Below, piece after piece: positions 1 through 7,466 of a stretch of 7,930 nt of DNA. The notes under the pieces are model-generated. The model did no database searches and was not told the DNA's origin. It saw only the letters and a program-made list of their open reading frames with translations. Source of the DNA: Planctomycetota bacterium (GTDB taxonomy: Bacteria > Planctomycetota > Phycisphaerae > Sedimentisphaerales > Anaerohalosphaeraceae). The position numbers and the translations under genes are program-made. The DNA is taken from positions 1-7,930 of the forward strand of contig QNBS01000095.1 in assembly GCA_003644175.1 (NCBI GenBank), read 5' to 3'. How positions within the stretch are numbered: position 1 is the first letter of the stretch; each line of letters starts with the position of its first letter.

Positions 1-3
1 ATT

Positions 4-1827
4 TCAATGTGCAGTTGGATTGAACTGCGCGTTCCAATAGATAAATACAAAGACAAGCAAGAGTTGTCTGGCGTTGTCGGCCTTTATGTTCAGGTGGACG
101 GCCATGAGGCGCTGGATGTGGTCGTAATTCAGCATGTCGGCGGTGTAGCAGCTTCGATCCGTGATGTATTGTCTGATCAGTTCGCTTTTTCTTATCCACG
201 CCGAGATCGGCACGGTAAAGCCTCTTTTTTTTCGATGGACGATTGCGGCGGGCAGGTAATTTGAGGCGATCTTTTTCAGCAGCCACTTTGTGCGGAAGTA
301 CCTGATCCTGTACCTGGCCGGCAGGCTCAGGACCATGGCGACAAGCCGGTGGTCAAGGAACGGCACGCGGACCTCCAGCGAATTGAGCATGGAGGCGAGG
401 TCAACTTTTTTGAGGATATCTTCGGCAAGGTAGTTATGAATGTCATTCAACTGGACCGACAGCAAACTTGCGCCTGCGGGCGTATCGACGAGGCAGTCGG
501 CCCCGACGAAATGCTCGCTCAGCAACTGTCTCCTCCGGGTATCCGCAAACGTGCTCATCCAGTCCAGATGGCGGCGATTGACATCGGCGCCGAAACCGTC
601 GACGAACTTTCTTATCTTGAATGCGGCGGCAAGTTTCTTTTCCGACGGGGGCAGGAGTTTGACGAGGGGCTTTGCAAACGCCACGACGGCGCCGGGGATA
701 AACCGTGCGATATTCCATGCCTGGTAGCTGTCATAACCGCCGAACACTTCATCGCCGGCGTCACCGGAAAGGGAGACCGTGACGCTCTGGCGGGTCATCT
801 TCGACAGCAGGTACGTCGGCAGCACGGACGCATCGCCGAAGGGTTCGTCCATCCGGCCGACGACATGCTCAATCAGGTTCTCGTCGATGTCAATGTACTC
901 GACACGGTGGTCGGTTTCGATATGCTGCGAGACTTGTCGAGAGTGCCTGACCTCGTCGTAGGAGCGGTCGGTAAAGCCGATTGAGAAGGTTTTGAAATCT
1001 TTCCTGCCGCGTGCAATGACGGCCGATATGAGCGACGAATCAACGCCCCCGGAAAGGAAGGCGCCAACGGGCACATCGGCGACGAGACGGCTTTCGACGG
1101 CGTCGGTGAGAGTGCCGGCGACCAGTTGGAGTCTTTCGGCAAGAGGCGTTTGGGCGGCCCGGGCGATGTGCGCTTCCAGATCGTAGTACTGTGTTTTAGT
1201 GATGCACTTTCGATCCAGGTCGAAGAGAAGATTCTCCGCCGGTTTTAGCTTAAAGCAGTTTTCAAATACGGTCCGCTCGCCGCCGATATATTTCTGGTAG
1301 AAGAACGAATTGAGCCCCGTCTTGTCGATGTTAAGCGACAGATCGTGTTGTCGAATGGCCTTGAGTTCGGAGGCAAAGACAAATCGCCCGCCGTCGAAAT
1401 AGTAGTACAAAGGCTTGATTCCGAAGCGGTCCCGCGAAAGGAAAAGGGTGCGTTTATCCTTGTCATAAATGCAAAAAGCCCACATGCCGTTGAATTTCTC
1501 GACACACCCGGCCCCCCACAAGTGATAGCTCAACAACACCACTTCCGTATCCGTGTCGGAGACAAACGCGTAGCCTTTGGATTCGAGTTGCTCTCTGAGT
1601 TGTTTGAAGTTATAGACCTCGCCGTTATAGGTAATGACAAGGTTTTCGAATCGCATTGGCTGGCGGCCCCTGGCGGAGGTGTCAATGATCGACAGCCTCC
1701 GATGCCCCAGGGAAACTCTATCGTCGACACAGCGGCCCTCATCGTCAGGCCCTCTGTGCGCAAGACAACCCGTCATCTTCTCAATGACGTCCCGATCTTT
1801 CCAGTTAAAACCGGCAATGCCGCACAT
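4..1827 (-). CDS. asnB: AsnB-type glutamine-dependent asparagine synthetase / amidotransferase
   Basis: This 607-residue protein has both domains of class II asparagine synthetases and a length close to the family norm (about 550-650). The N-terminal class II glutamine amidotransferase domain (about 1-200) begins MCGIAGF, so Cys2 becomes the N-terminal nucleophile after Met removal. It also shows HRGPDDEG (24-31), RLSIID (44-49), YNGEVYNF (67-74) and SDTDTEV (90-96). The C-terminal ATP-pyrophosphatase/synthetase domain has the SGGVDSS loop (259-265), SGDAGDEVFGGY (354-365), the KVDLASM..SLEVRVPFLDH block (474-493) and KRGFTVP (534-540). No key residue appears lost. The family hydrolyses glutamine and passes ammonia to an adenylated carboxylate, usually aspartate. 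The start is an ATG with AGGA about 8 bases upstream, and only it places Cys at position 2. It is the last visible gene of a glycosyltransferase operon, 39 bases after the GT4 stop. Many AsnB paralogues sit in surface-polysaccharide clusters, so the substrate may be a sugar acid or peptide rather than free aspartate. That is inference. The gene symbol names the family, not a proven role. Confidence 0.95.
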   Translation of the reverse strand: MCGIAGFNWKDRDVIEKMTGCLAHRGPDDEGRCVDDRVSLGHRRLSIIDTSARGRQPMRFENLVITYNGEVYNFKQLREQLESKGYAFVSDTDTEVVLLSYHLWGAGCVEKFNGMWAFCIYDKDKRTLFLSRDRFGIKPLYYYFDGGRFVFASELKAIRQHDLSLNIDKTGLNSFFYQKYIGGERTVFENCFKLKPAENLLFDLDRKCITKTQYYDLEAHIARAAQTPLAERLQLVAGTLTDAVESRLVADVPVGAFLSGGVDSSLISAVIARGRKDFKTFSIGFTDRSYDEVRHSRQVSQHIETDHRVEYIDIDENLIEHVVGRMDEPFGDASVLPTYLLSKMTRQSVTVSLSGDAGDEVFGGYDSYQAWNIARFIPGAVVAFAKPLVKLLPPSEKKLAAAFKIRKFVDGFGADVNRRHLDWMSTFADTRRRQLLSEHFVGADCLVDTPAGASLLSVQLNDIHNYLAEDILKKVDLASMLNSLEVRVPFLDHRLVAMVLSLPARYRIRYFRTKWLLKKIASNYLPAAIVHRKKRGFTVPISAWIRKSELIRQYITDRSCYTADMLNYDHIQRLMAVHLNIKADNARQLLLVFVFIYWNAQFNPTAH

Positions 1828-1866
1828 GCTTTCCTGCCCTTCATACCACCACTGCCGCCGAGTGCG

Positions 1867-3003
1867 CTAACGATCGTGCAGCACCCTGCGATAACACTTG
1901 CGATACTCGTCGGCAACATGTCGCCAACTGAATATCTCAGCCCGTTTTCTCGCTGCAACACACATCCGCTCATACATCCGGCGATCGTCGAGGAGCCGCC
2001 TCACTGCCCGGGCTATCGACTCAGGCGTGGAATCTTCGAGCACAATCCCGTTATCGGTTATCAACTCTTCGACGCCCTGACATCGCGTCGTTACTATGGG
2101 CAGCCCCGAAGCCATCGCCTCCAGCATCGCGTTGCTCATACCCTCGCGCGTGCTGCTCATGACAAAAATGTGGCTGTTTCGATATAATTGCCCAATATCT
2201 TCGGGTTCGACCCGCCCCACGAAGTTTACTCGATCCGTCAACCGCAGTCGCCGGGCAAGGTTGTTTAGAGAATACATCAGTGCTCCGTCGCCGGCAATAC
2301 TCAGTTGAACGTCAAAACCCTGTTCGTTCAGAAGCCCGACTGAACGTATAAGAAGGTCGATGTGTTTTGTGGCGCTGAGCCTGGAGACCGTCAAGAGTCC
2401 AAAAGGCGAGGCGAGTTTCTTCTCCGGATCGGGATAGAATCGCTCTGCGTCCACCCCGTTGCAGATTACGTCGACAGGCAGTTGGCCCATAAACTCCGCC
2501 GCCGCCGCCGCAAGGCCTTTGCTGTTGGCGACCAGGACAGAAGCTGATTTCCATATCCGGCGGAAAAGCGGCGCAAGCAGCGTATAGTCGACCCCCAGCC
2601 GGCTGTTATGCCCGGGCACATCGGAGCCGCGAAGCGAGATTATATACGGCATCTCGGAAGCATGGCGGTAACACAACCAGCCTGTCGGAAAGGCAAAGAA
2701 TCCGTGAGCCAGGTCATACCTGCCCCGCCGAACGAGCCTGCGATAGTGAGAGCCTGCCTTGATGAGCCATTCCAGCACTTCGGTACGTCGCCAGAAATGA
2801 AGGTTTTTCTTTTTGACTCCGACCTTGTGGATCGTGATATTGGGTGCGAACTGTTCAACGACAAGGCCTCGCTGCGGCGCCGACGTTACCAGGTCGATGG
2901 TTATATCGTCGCGACCGGCAAATTCCCTGAGGAGGTTGAGATTTGCCTGCCCGGCCCCGCCGCCGACAGGAGGAAACTCGTAATTGCTCATTAGAAGTCG
3001 CAT
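1867..3003 (-). CDS. GT4-family glycosyltransferase (GT-B fold)
   Basis: A 378-residue retaining-type glycosyltransferase, normal length for the family and predicted to be cytoplasmic or peripheral at the membrane. The N-terminal half opens with the GT-B glycine-rich donor/acceptor loop PPVGGGAGQAN (11-21). The C-terminal half has the GT4 core: LTVSRLSATKHIDLLI (204-219) with Lys213 in the nucleotide-sugar phosphate-binding position, FVGRVEPEDIGQLY (261-274), and the EX7E motif Glu287 to Glu295 in EGMSNAMLEAMASGLPIV. Such enzymes move a sugar from UDP-, GDP- or similar donors to a growing glycan; donor and acceptor cannot be read from the sequence. The start at 3003 is preferred because GAGG lies 11 bases upstream. 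The internal ATG at 2991 has no Shine-Dalgarno. It starts 21 bases after the GT-C gene stops, so it is in the same operon. A run of five Ala (165-169) comes from a (CCG)5 tract on the plus strand. Confidence 0.93.
   Translation of the reverse strand: MRLLMSNYEFPPVGGGAGQANLNLLREFAGRDDITIDLVTSAPQRGLVVEQFAPNITIHKVGVKKKNLHFWRRTEVLEWLIKAGSHYRRLVRRGRYDLAHGFFAFPTGWLCYRHASEMPYIISLRGSDVPGHNSRLGVDYTLLAPLFRRIWKSASVLVANSKGLAAAAAEFMGQLPVDVICNGVDAERFYPDPEKKLASPFGLLTVSRLSATKHIDLLIRSVGLLNEQGFDVQLSIAGDGALMYSLNNLARRLRLTDRVNFVGRVEPEDIGQLYRNSHIFVMSSTREGMSNAMLEAMASGLPIVTTRCQGVEELITDNGIVLEDSTPESIARAVRRLLDDRRMYERMCVAARKRAEIFSWRHVADEYRKCYRRVLHDR
2496..2510. repeat. (CCG)5 trinucleotide tract inside the GT4 gene
   Basis: Five perfect CCG units in a row on the plus strand, read as GCG/GCC-type alanine codons on the minus strand. 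They encode Ala165-Ala169 of the GT4 protein. The tract lies in a linker-like stretch before the second Rossmann domain. A change of whole units would keep the reading frame, so it is not a phase-variation switch of the usual frameshift kind. Confidence 0.6.
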
Positions 3004-3024
3004 TGTGGTGTTATCCTCACAGGC

Positions 3025-5169
3025 TTAATCCGTTTTGCCGGCCTTTCTTACAAACACAACGTGCTTGCCGAAATCCCTGCCGACAACGGAATAATTGCTC
3101 ATCACATATCGCCTGAAAGGCGCCATGGCTTTGTAACGCTCAACTTCATCAGGACCCGAGCGTTCGAGCAGAACTTTTGAATAGAAGGCGTCATACTGAG
3201 CGATGGTCTTTTCGTCCCAGGGCAGGAAAGTGTCCTTCTTCAGTTGGGGCCACAGCTCCAGAGGCAGGGTCTTTCCCCACGGGAAATGCTGCTTTCGCGT
3301 ATCCACGATAAACCTGGGCGGCTCCTCTTGGAAACAATTGAGTAATTGCTCGACTTTCCGCCTAAGCGCCGCCGGCGACTTTACGTGCATTTCGCTTTCA
3401 AACGCCTGCGGCGACGGGCTCAATCGCCGGGCGCGGACGTAAATACCGGGAACCCATCCCCATACATATATCTTGTCGTCGGGGGTGCTGTTGGCCCGGA
3501 TGTAGTCTCCTGCCCTTTCCCATGGACCGATTCGTCCTCTCCGGCGTTGGGCCACTGCCTCAAGCGATTGGGCAAAGCCTCGCATTCGCGGAGGATAGCC
3601 CGGCATGTCTTCATACAGAATGCCCGTGTCCGGACTCCTTGCCAGCCCAATAAAAATCGGCGACGACATTATGATCATAAGCAAAATGCCGATGCCGCCG
3701 GCGAGTATCCAGCCCCCTTTGTGCACTGCCCGGGCAAGTCTGCGGCTGTAAAGCCAGAGGAGATATCCTCCCAACATGGCGGCCGAGGCATTGAGCGGCA
3801 GATAGTACTGCTCGTATGAACGCGGGCTGATCCACACAAAGGCCATATCGAGAAGCCACCACACTCCGAGAAGGAGCACAAACCGCTCGACCGGTTCAGC
3901 GGCCTTGCCGCGGCCGGATAACAACCGCATAACCAGCCTGGCGAATCCGGCAAGGACAGCTCCTGCCGCAAGAAGCACGGGAACTTTGAGAACTCCGTAA
4001 TACCGCATCACCTTGGCGGCTTGTTCGGCGGCGCCGTAAATTGCCTTGCTGCCGCCGATATAGCCTTTTTGCATCGTGATTAATTTTAGCCGTGCAATCT
4101 CAAAAAGTTCTTTCGCTTTCAGAAAAAGTTTTACGAACGGAATATCTTTCAGATAAGAAACCACCTCGCCTGCAATATAACCCTCGGCAAGGAGGATACG
4201 TAAAATCGAGTATATCAACGTGGCGACGATTACCGACAGTCCGGCAATCCATATCCATGGTCGAACCTTCCTCAGCCGGCGCCACAGACGGCATCGCAGG
4301 CAGACGATGATGACAAGAGATACCGCCACGACGATTGCTGCCGGAGGCCCGACAATTTCGGCCGCCCTAAACGGGAAAGTCCTGAAGAAAGCGGCAAGCT
4401 GTCCCTGCCAGAGGTATAAAAGCCCGATGGGGCAAAGGCCGAGCACAGCCCCTCCCGTGAGCAATGCAAAGTCAACAAAACATTGCCGCCATGTACGGCG
4501 CCTGAGCATCGGTTGAACCGGCGCAAATACGGCAATGGCGATGATGACCGAGGCGCCGGTTGCCTTGAAATAACATGTGTTTACCGCCGCGGCGCCGGCA
4601 AGCACAGCAAGCCGGCATTTTCCGCCTGACTGATAGAGGATGAAACAGCAGGCCGCCGCGACCATGAAAGCAATCATGTACTGCTCTTTGACATTGCCGA
4701 CCTTGGCGATGACCGGCGCCGACAGATAGATCGAAGCGACGGTCGCCGACACAATCGCGGCAAGGGCGCCGAAGATTTTTCTGACGGTATAGAACAGCAG
4801 CACCAGCGCGCCCGCCTGCAGGAGAGCCTGAATCATTTTCGGGCCCGTCTCGTTGAAGCCGAAGAGCTTAACACCGATAATATTCACCAGCAGTGTTCCG
4901 GGCTGGGCCGAAGTCTGTTCATCCACCCCCAGTTTTGCACCGCTCAATATGTGCTGAGCCGAATAGACGTTGGCCGGGCTGTCGTAAGGGCCCGGTCGGT
5001 TAAACTCTATGTATTTACCCAAAGCAAAAGGCGCACCCGCCAGCAGCAGGGCGGCAACAACAGGCACAAACATGCGTATCTGTTCAGGCTTGAGCCTGCC
5101 CTTTCGCAACTCGGGCGGTTTGGGCTTGCTTCTTTTTGTCTCAGGCTTGCGGTGTCTTCTGCGACTCAT
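3025..5169 (-). CDS. GT39-like (PMT/ArnT-type) integral-membrane glycosyltransferase
   Basis: A 714-residue polytopic membrane protein with the layout of GT-C enzymes that use polyprenyl-phosphate sugars. A strongly basic N-terminus (1-30, rich in Arg and Lys) is followed by a first membrane segment (about 33-51). Then comes a first outer loop with Asp63 in PYDSPANVYSAQHILSG and the family-like QPGTLL (89-94). About ten more hydrophobic segments follow up to residue 510, including 115-128, 134-150, 165-178, 186-217, 232-254, 276-293, 304-328, 396-416, 429-447, 459-475 and 486-509. The loop PRSYEQYYLPL (449-459) matches the late R-Y-x-x-YY-LP loop of the family. A soluble C-terminal domain (about 515-714) carries DYIRANSTPDDKIYVWGW (555-572). 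The likely role is transfer of a lipid-linked sugar to a glycan, lipid or protein on the outer face; the acceptor is unknown. The ATG start overlaps the upstream GT2 stop as ATGA with no clear Shine-Dalgarno, suggesting translational coupling. Confidence 0.85.
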   Translation of the reverse strand: MSRRRHRKPETKRSKPKPPELRKGRLKPEQIRMFVPVVAALLLAGAPFALGKYIEFNRPGPYDSPANVYSAQHILSGAKLGVDEQTSAQPGTLLVNIIGVKLFGFNETGPKMIQALLQAGALVLLFYTVRKIFGALAAIVSATVASIYLSAPVIAKVGNVKEQYMIAFMVAAACCFILYQSGGKCRLAVLAGAAAVNTCYFKATGASVIIAIAVFAPVQPMLRRRTWRQCFVDFALLTGGAVLGLCPIGLLYLWQGQLAAFFRTFPFRAAEIVGPPAAIVVAVSLVIIVCLRCRLWRRLRKVRPWIWIAGLSVIVATLIYSILRILLAEGYIAGEVVSYLKDIPFVKLFLKAKELFEIARLKLITMQKGYIGGSKAIYGAAEQAAKVMRYYGVLKVPVLLAAGAVLAGFARLVMRLLSGRGKAAEPVERFVLLLGVWWLLDMAFVWISPRSYEQYYLPLNASAAMLGGYLLWLYSRRLARAVHKGGWILAGGIGILLMIIMSSPIFIGLARSPDTGILYEDMPGYPPRMRGFAQSLEAVAQRRRGRIGPWERAGDYIRANSTPDDKIYVWGWVPGIYVRARRLSPSPQAFESEMHVKSPAALRRKVEQLLNCFQEEPPRFIVDTRKQHFPWGKTLPLELWPQLKKDTFLPWDEKTIAQYDAFYSKVLLERSGPDEVERYKAMAPFRRYVMSNYSVVGRDFGKHVVFVRKAGKTD

Positions 5170-6143
5170 ACTTTACGACCGGGCGACTCCAGAATTTCTT
5201 CTATAATATAGATCTCGCGGTCCTGCGATTCATGATATGTCCTGACGAGTATCTCAGCCAGCAGCCCCATCAGAATGAACTGAATAGCAGTCATAAACAA
5301 CATCATACTTAGCACCAGAAGCGGGTTTCGGTTCATCGCCAAATGCTCAGGAGCGAGAAATTTGTAATAAAACACGGCAAATCCGGACAGGAACGAACCT
5401 AACATGCTGATTCCACCTAATCCACCGAAGACATAAATTGGCTTTGTCGAAAACGAAGCCAGGAATTTTATCGTGATCAGATCGAGGATAACTTTGAATA
5501 TACGGTTCAGGCCGTATTTTGTTTTTCCGGCGGATCTCGGACGATGGTTTACGACGATCTCTGTAACTTTTTCGCCTCCCCAGCTTGCCAGCGCCGGGAT
5601 AAACCTGTGCATTTCCCCGTAAAGACGTATGCACTTGAGCGACTCGGCGCGGTATGCCTTGAGCGTACAGCCGAAGTCGTGCAGTTTGACGCCGGTAATC
5701 CTGGCGATGACCCAGTTTGCGATTCGCGACGGAAAAGTGCGGGTTAAGGTGTTGTCATGCCTTTTCCTGCGCCACCCGCTGACGATGTCGAAGCCTGTCT
5801 CGAGCCTGGCCACCAGCCTCGGTATGTCCGCCGGGTCGTTTTGGCCGTCGGCGTCGAGAGGGACAATGATTCTGCCCCTGGCGTGTCTGAAACCGGCGCT
5901 CAGTGCTGCTGTCTGCCCGAAATTCCTGCGAAGTTTGATGATGCGAACCCTGGCGTCATTTTGCTGTATATCAATTAGTATGTTCAGGCTCTCATCGGTG
6001 CTCCCGTCGTCGACAAAGAGTATTTCGCAGTTTCCGGACCGTGATATGGCGCTGACAACCTCCTCGTAGAGGGCTCTAAGGCTGTCGGCTTCGTTTAAGA
6101 CGGGAATAACAATCGACAATTCAACTGCACTATTATCGGTCAT
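5166..6143 (-). CDS. GT2 glycosyltransferase, DPM1/GtrB-like, with two C-terminal membrane segments
   Basis: A 325-residue polyprenyl-phosphate sugar synthase-like enzyme. The GT-A domain (about 8-225) has SIVIPVLNE (10-18), FVDDGSTDES (43-52), the RNFGQTAALSAGF stretch (73-85) and the metal-binding DAD of VPLDADGQNDP (94-104). DFGCTLKAYR (156-165) and the RxRxAGKTKYG segment (201-211) follow, as in DPM1/ArnC/GtrB relatives. Two membrane segments (about 235-262 and 275-299) and the tail VRTYHESQDREIYIIEE (300-316) match the membrane-anchored branch. Family enzymes transfer a sugar from a nucleotide donor to dolichyl or undecaprenyl phosphate at the cytoplasmic face. The start is ATG at 6143, with AGGAG six bases upstream. 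A longer reading from TTG at 6173 is unlikely because it would start at about the predicted transcription start. It is the first gene of the operon and overlaps the GT-C gene by four bases, as expected for a donor-maker/donor-user pair. The sugar is unknown. Confidence 0.93.
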   Translation of the reverse strand: MTDNSAVELSIVIPVLNEADSLRALYEEVVSAISRSGNCEILFVDDGSTDESLNILIDIQQNDARVRIIKLRRNFGQTAALSAGFRHARGRIIVPLDADGQNDPADIPRLVARLETGFDIVSGWRRKRHDNTLTRTFPSRIANWVIARITGVKLHDFGCTLKAYRAESLKCIRLYGEMHRFIPALASWGGEKVTEIVVNHRPRSAGKTKYGLNRIFKVILDLITIKFLASFSTKPIYVFGGLGGISMLGSFLSGFAVFYYKFLAPEHLAMNRNPLLVLSMMLFMTAIQFILMGLLAEILVRTYHESQDREIYIIEEILESPGRKV

Positions 6144-6149
6144 AAGATG

Positions 6150-6154
6150 CTCCT
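6150..6154 (-). promoter_or_regulatory. Shine-Dalgarno site of the GT2 gene
   Basis: AGGAG on the minus strand, six bases before ATG at 6143. It decides the start in favour of this ATG over the in-frame TTG at 6173. Confidence 0.8.
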
Positions 6155-6181
6155 GAACACGTTTGGGACCCAAGCGGTATT

Positions 6182-6210
6182 ATTGTAGTCCTAACTGTTG
6201 TCTGTGTAAA
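6182..6210 (-). promoter_or_regulatory. Predicted sigma70-like promoter of the glycosyltransferase operon
   Basis: On the minus strand, TTTACA (6205-6210) is followed by a 17-base spacer and TACAAT (6182-6187). Each box matches the sigma70 consensus at five of six positions. Transcription would begin near 6175, giving a leader of about 30 bases before the GT2 ATG. This is a pattern match only. Confidence 0.6.
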
Positions 6211-6239
6211 GGTATAAGTCATTTGGGCCGAAAAGACTG

Positions 6240-6268
6240 TTGATTCATTATGTTGCTTCTGTTATATT
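6240..6268 (+). promoter_or_regulatory. Predicted sigma70-like promoter of the DUF1573 operon
   Basis: TTGATT (6240-6245), a 17-base spacer and TATATT (6263-6268): four of six and five of six matches to the sigma70 consensus. Transcription would begin near 6275, about 60 bases before the ATG at 6338. The -35 box is 29 bases from that of the opposite promoter, so one bound regulator could affect both. No convincing operator palindrome is visible between them. Confidence 0.55.
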
Positions 6269-6324
6269 AAGCTATTAGATGTATCGGTAGATTATCGCCT
6301 TAATTGTTTGCCGAACTTACTAAA

Positions 6325-6331
6325 GAGAGGG
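6325..6331 (+). promoter_or_regulatory. Shine-Dalgarno site of the DUF1573 gene
   Basis: GAGAGGG lies six bases before ATG at 6338. It supports this start over the in-frame TTG at 6308, which would also put charged residues and an unneeded ten-residue extension before the signal peptide. Confidence 0.8.
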
Positions 6332-6337
6332 AAAAAA

Positions 6338-7441
6338 ATGAAAACAAAGCATGCTGTCCTTGTAATCGCGGCCACAGTGCTGGGACTGACACTACAATCC
6401 GGATGTGGGGGGTCGCGAAAAAAAGAACCGCCGTCCGTCGGCATCCAGGATTCGACACAGCAGTCCGGGACTGTCAAACAGGGCGCCGCGTCCGTCCGGG
6501 AACAAAAAAGCGTTCCAAAAATAGAAGTCGCAAATCCCGTTTTTGACTTCGGCGTTGTCGGGCCCAACAAGCCGATTTCCTGCGAGTTCACGTTTAAGAA
6601 TGTGGGCACGGAGACGCTGGTGATCAGCAAGATCCTCTCGACGTGCCGGTGTACTGTGCCGGAGCTTAAGAAGAAGAACTACGCACCGGGCGAATCGGGC
6701 ACCGTCAAAGTTACTTATCGCTCGTCGCCGACCCCCAAATCGGTGCAAAAACATCTCCGCATCCTCAGTAATGACAAGACAAATCCCCGTTTTGAACTGA
6801 CAATCAAGGGGCGGGTCGAGTTGAAGGTGGCAGTTGAGCCGAAGAATCACCGCCTTTCACTTTTCCTTAATCGGGAAAATGGCGGCGCCGTCCCGATAAC
6901 CCTGACGAGCAAGGACAAGAAACCGTTTGCCGTCAGGAGCTTCACTTCCACGGGGAATGCCATAACGGTCGATCTGGACCCGAAGGCTGAGAAGCTTGTC
7001 CATGTGCTCAAGCTGAAAGTGGATGTCGACAAACTCAAGACAAGGCTCAAAGGCACGATTAATATCGGACTATCCCATCCGGAAACCAAACGGATAACTT
7101 TATCGTACTCTACCCTTCCGCTCTATACGGTTTCGCCTCCTCGCATTATTCTGCAAAACGCCCGGCCCGGCAAGGTGGTTAAACGCAACGTCTGGGTCAA
7201 GAGCAATTATCAGGGTAAAGTTGAGATCGAGTCGATCACCTCGGCAAAAGGTTTCATGAAGGGTGTCGAGTGTGAAGAATCAAGGGGGGACCGTGTCAAA
7301 CTTGACGTGGAGATCACACCGCCGCCTCAGGAGGGCAAAAGCCGGCGTTATCTGACCGACAAGCTGACAATAAAGCTGAAGGACGGGCAGGAGCTCTTCG
7401 TCTCATGCAGTGGCTGGTACGCCAGAACGTCTTTGCGATGA
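6338..7441 (+). CDS. DUF1573-domain predicted lipoprotein
   Basis: A 367-residue protein predicted to be exported. It starts MKTKHAVLVIAATVLGLTL, a short basic N-terminus and hydrophobic core, and then Gln20-Ser-Gly-Cys23. Ser-Gly-Cys fits a lipobox, though Gln at -3 is unusual. A low-complexity linker (24-60) leads into a DUF1573 domain (about 62-160). This shows FDFGVVGPNKPISCEF (69-84), FKNVGTETLVI (86-96), STCRCTVPEL (101-110) with the typical Cys-x-Cys at 103/105, and APGESGTVKVTY (116-127). Two further beta-rich stretches follow (about 163-260 and 263-362), probably Ig- or ASH-like, with single cysteines at 312 and 357. The molecular function of DUF1573 proteins is not established. They are common in planctomycetes and Bacteroidetes and are usually read as envelope or scaffold proteins. 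It is the first gene of a plus-strand pair, divergent from the glycosyltransferase operon, with its own predicted promoter. Confidence 0.88.
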   Translation: MKTKHAVLVIAATVLGLTLQSGCGGSRKKEPPSVGIQDSTQQSGTVKQGAASVREQKSVPKIEVANPVFDFGVVGPNKPISCEFTFKNVGTETLVISKILSTCRCTVPELKKKNYAPGESGTVKVTYRSSPTPKSVQKHLRILSNDKTNPRFELTIKGRVELKVAVEPKNHRLSLFLNRENGGAVPITLTSKDKKPFAVRSFTSTGNAITVDLDPKAEKLVHVLKLKVDVDKLKTRLKGTINIGLSHPETKRITLSYSTLPLYTVSPPRIILQNARPGKVVKRNVWVKSNYQGKVEIESITSAKGFMKGVECEESRGDRVKLDVEITPPPQEGKSRRYLTDKLTIKLKDGQELFVSCSGWYARTSLR

Positions 7442-7466
7442 ACAGAATTGTAAGGGGGCAAAAGTA

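Noticed and set aside
349..984. A 211-codon open frame on the plus strand, opposite asnB
   Set aside because: It lies wholly antisense to the synthetase domain, whose motifs are intact, and its translation shows no domain or signal.
1828..1866. Possible terminator or internal promoter between the GT4 gene and asnB
   Set aside because: No stem followed by a T run and no paired -35/-10 boxes are visible in the 39-base gap.
1345..2187. A 280-codon open frame on the plus strand, opposite asnB and the GT4 gene
   Set aside because: It spans the end of one well-supported gene, the intergenic gap and the start of the next. Its product has no recognisable motif and looks like a shadow of GC-rich codon use.
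4920..5029. Loss of the Asp-Glu pair of GT39 enzymes in the first outer loop of the GT-C protein (Asp63-Ser64)
   Set aside because: Many GT-C relatives carry Asp-Ser with a later Asp in the same loop, and here Asp83-Glu84 is present. It is not convincing as a lost active site.
6144..6173. A ten-residue N-terminal extension of the GT2 protein from TTG at 6173
   Set aside because: The ATG at 6143 has a strong AGGAG six bases upstream, and the predicted transcription start is near 6175, leaving no room for a leader before the TTG.
6217..6238. AGTC...GACT inverted repeat between the two promoters
   Set aside because: The arms are only four bases long and could arise by chance. This is not enough to call an operator.
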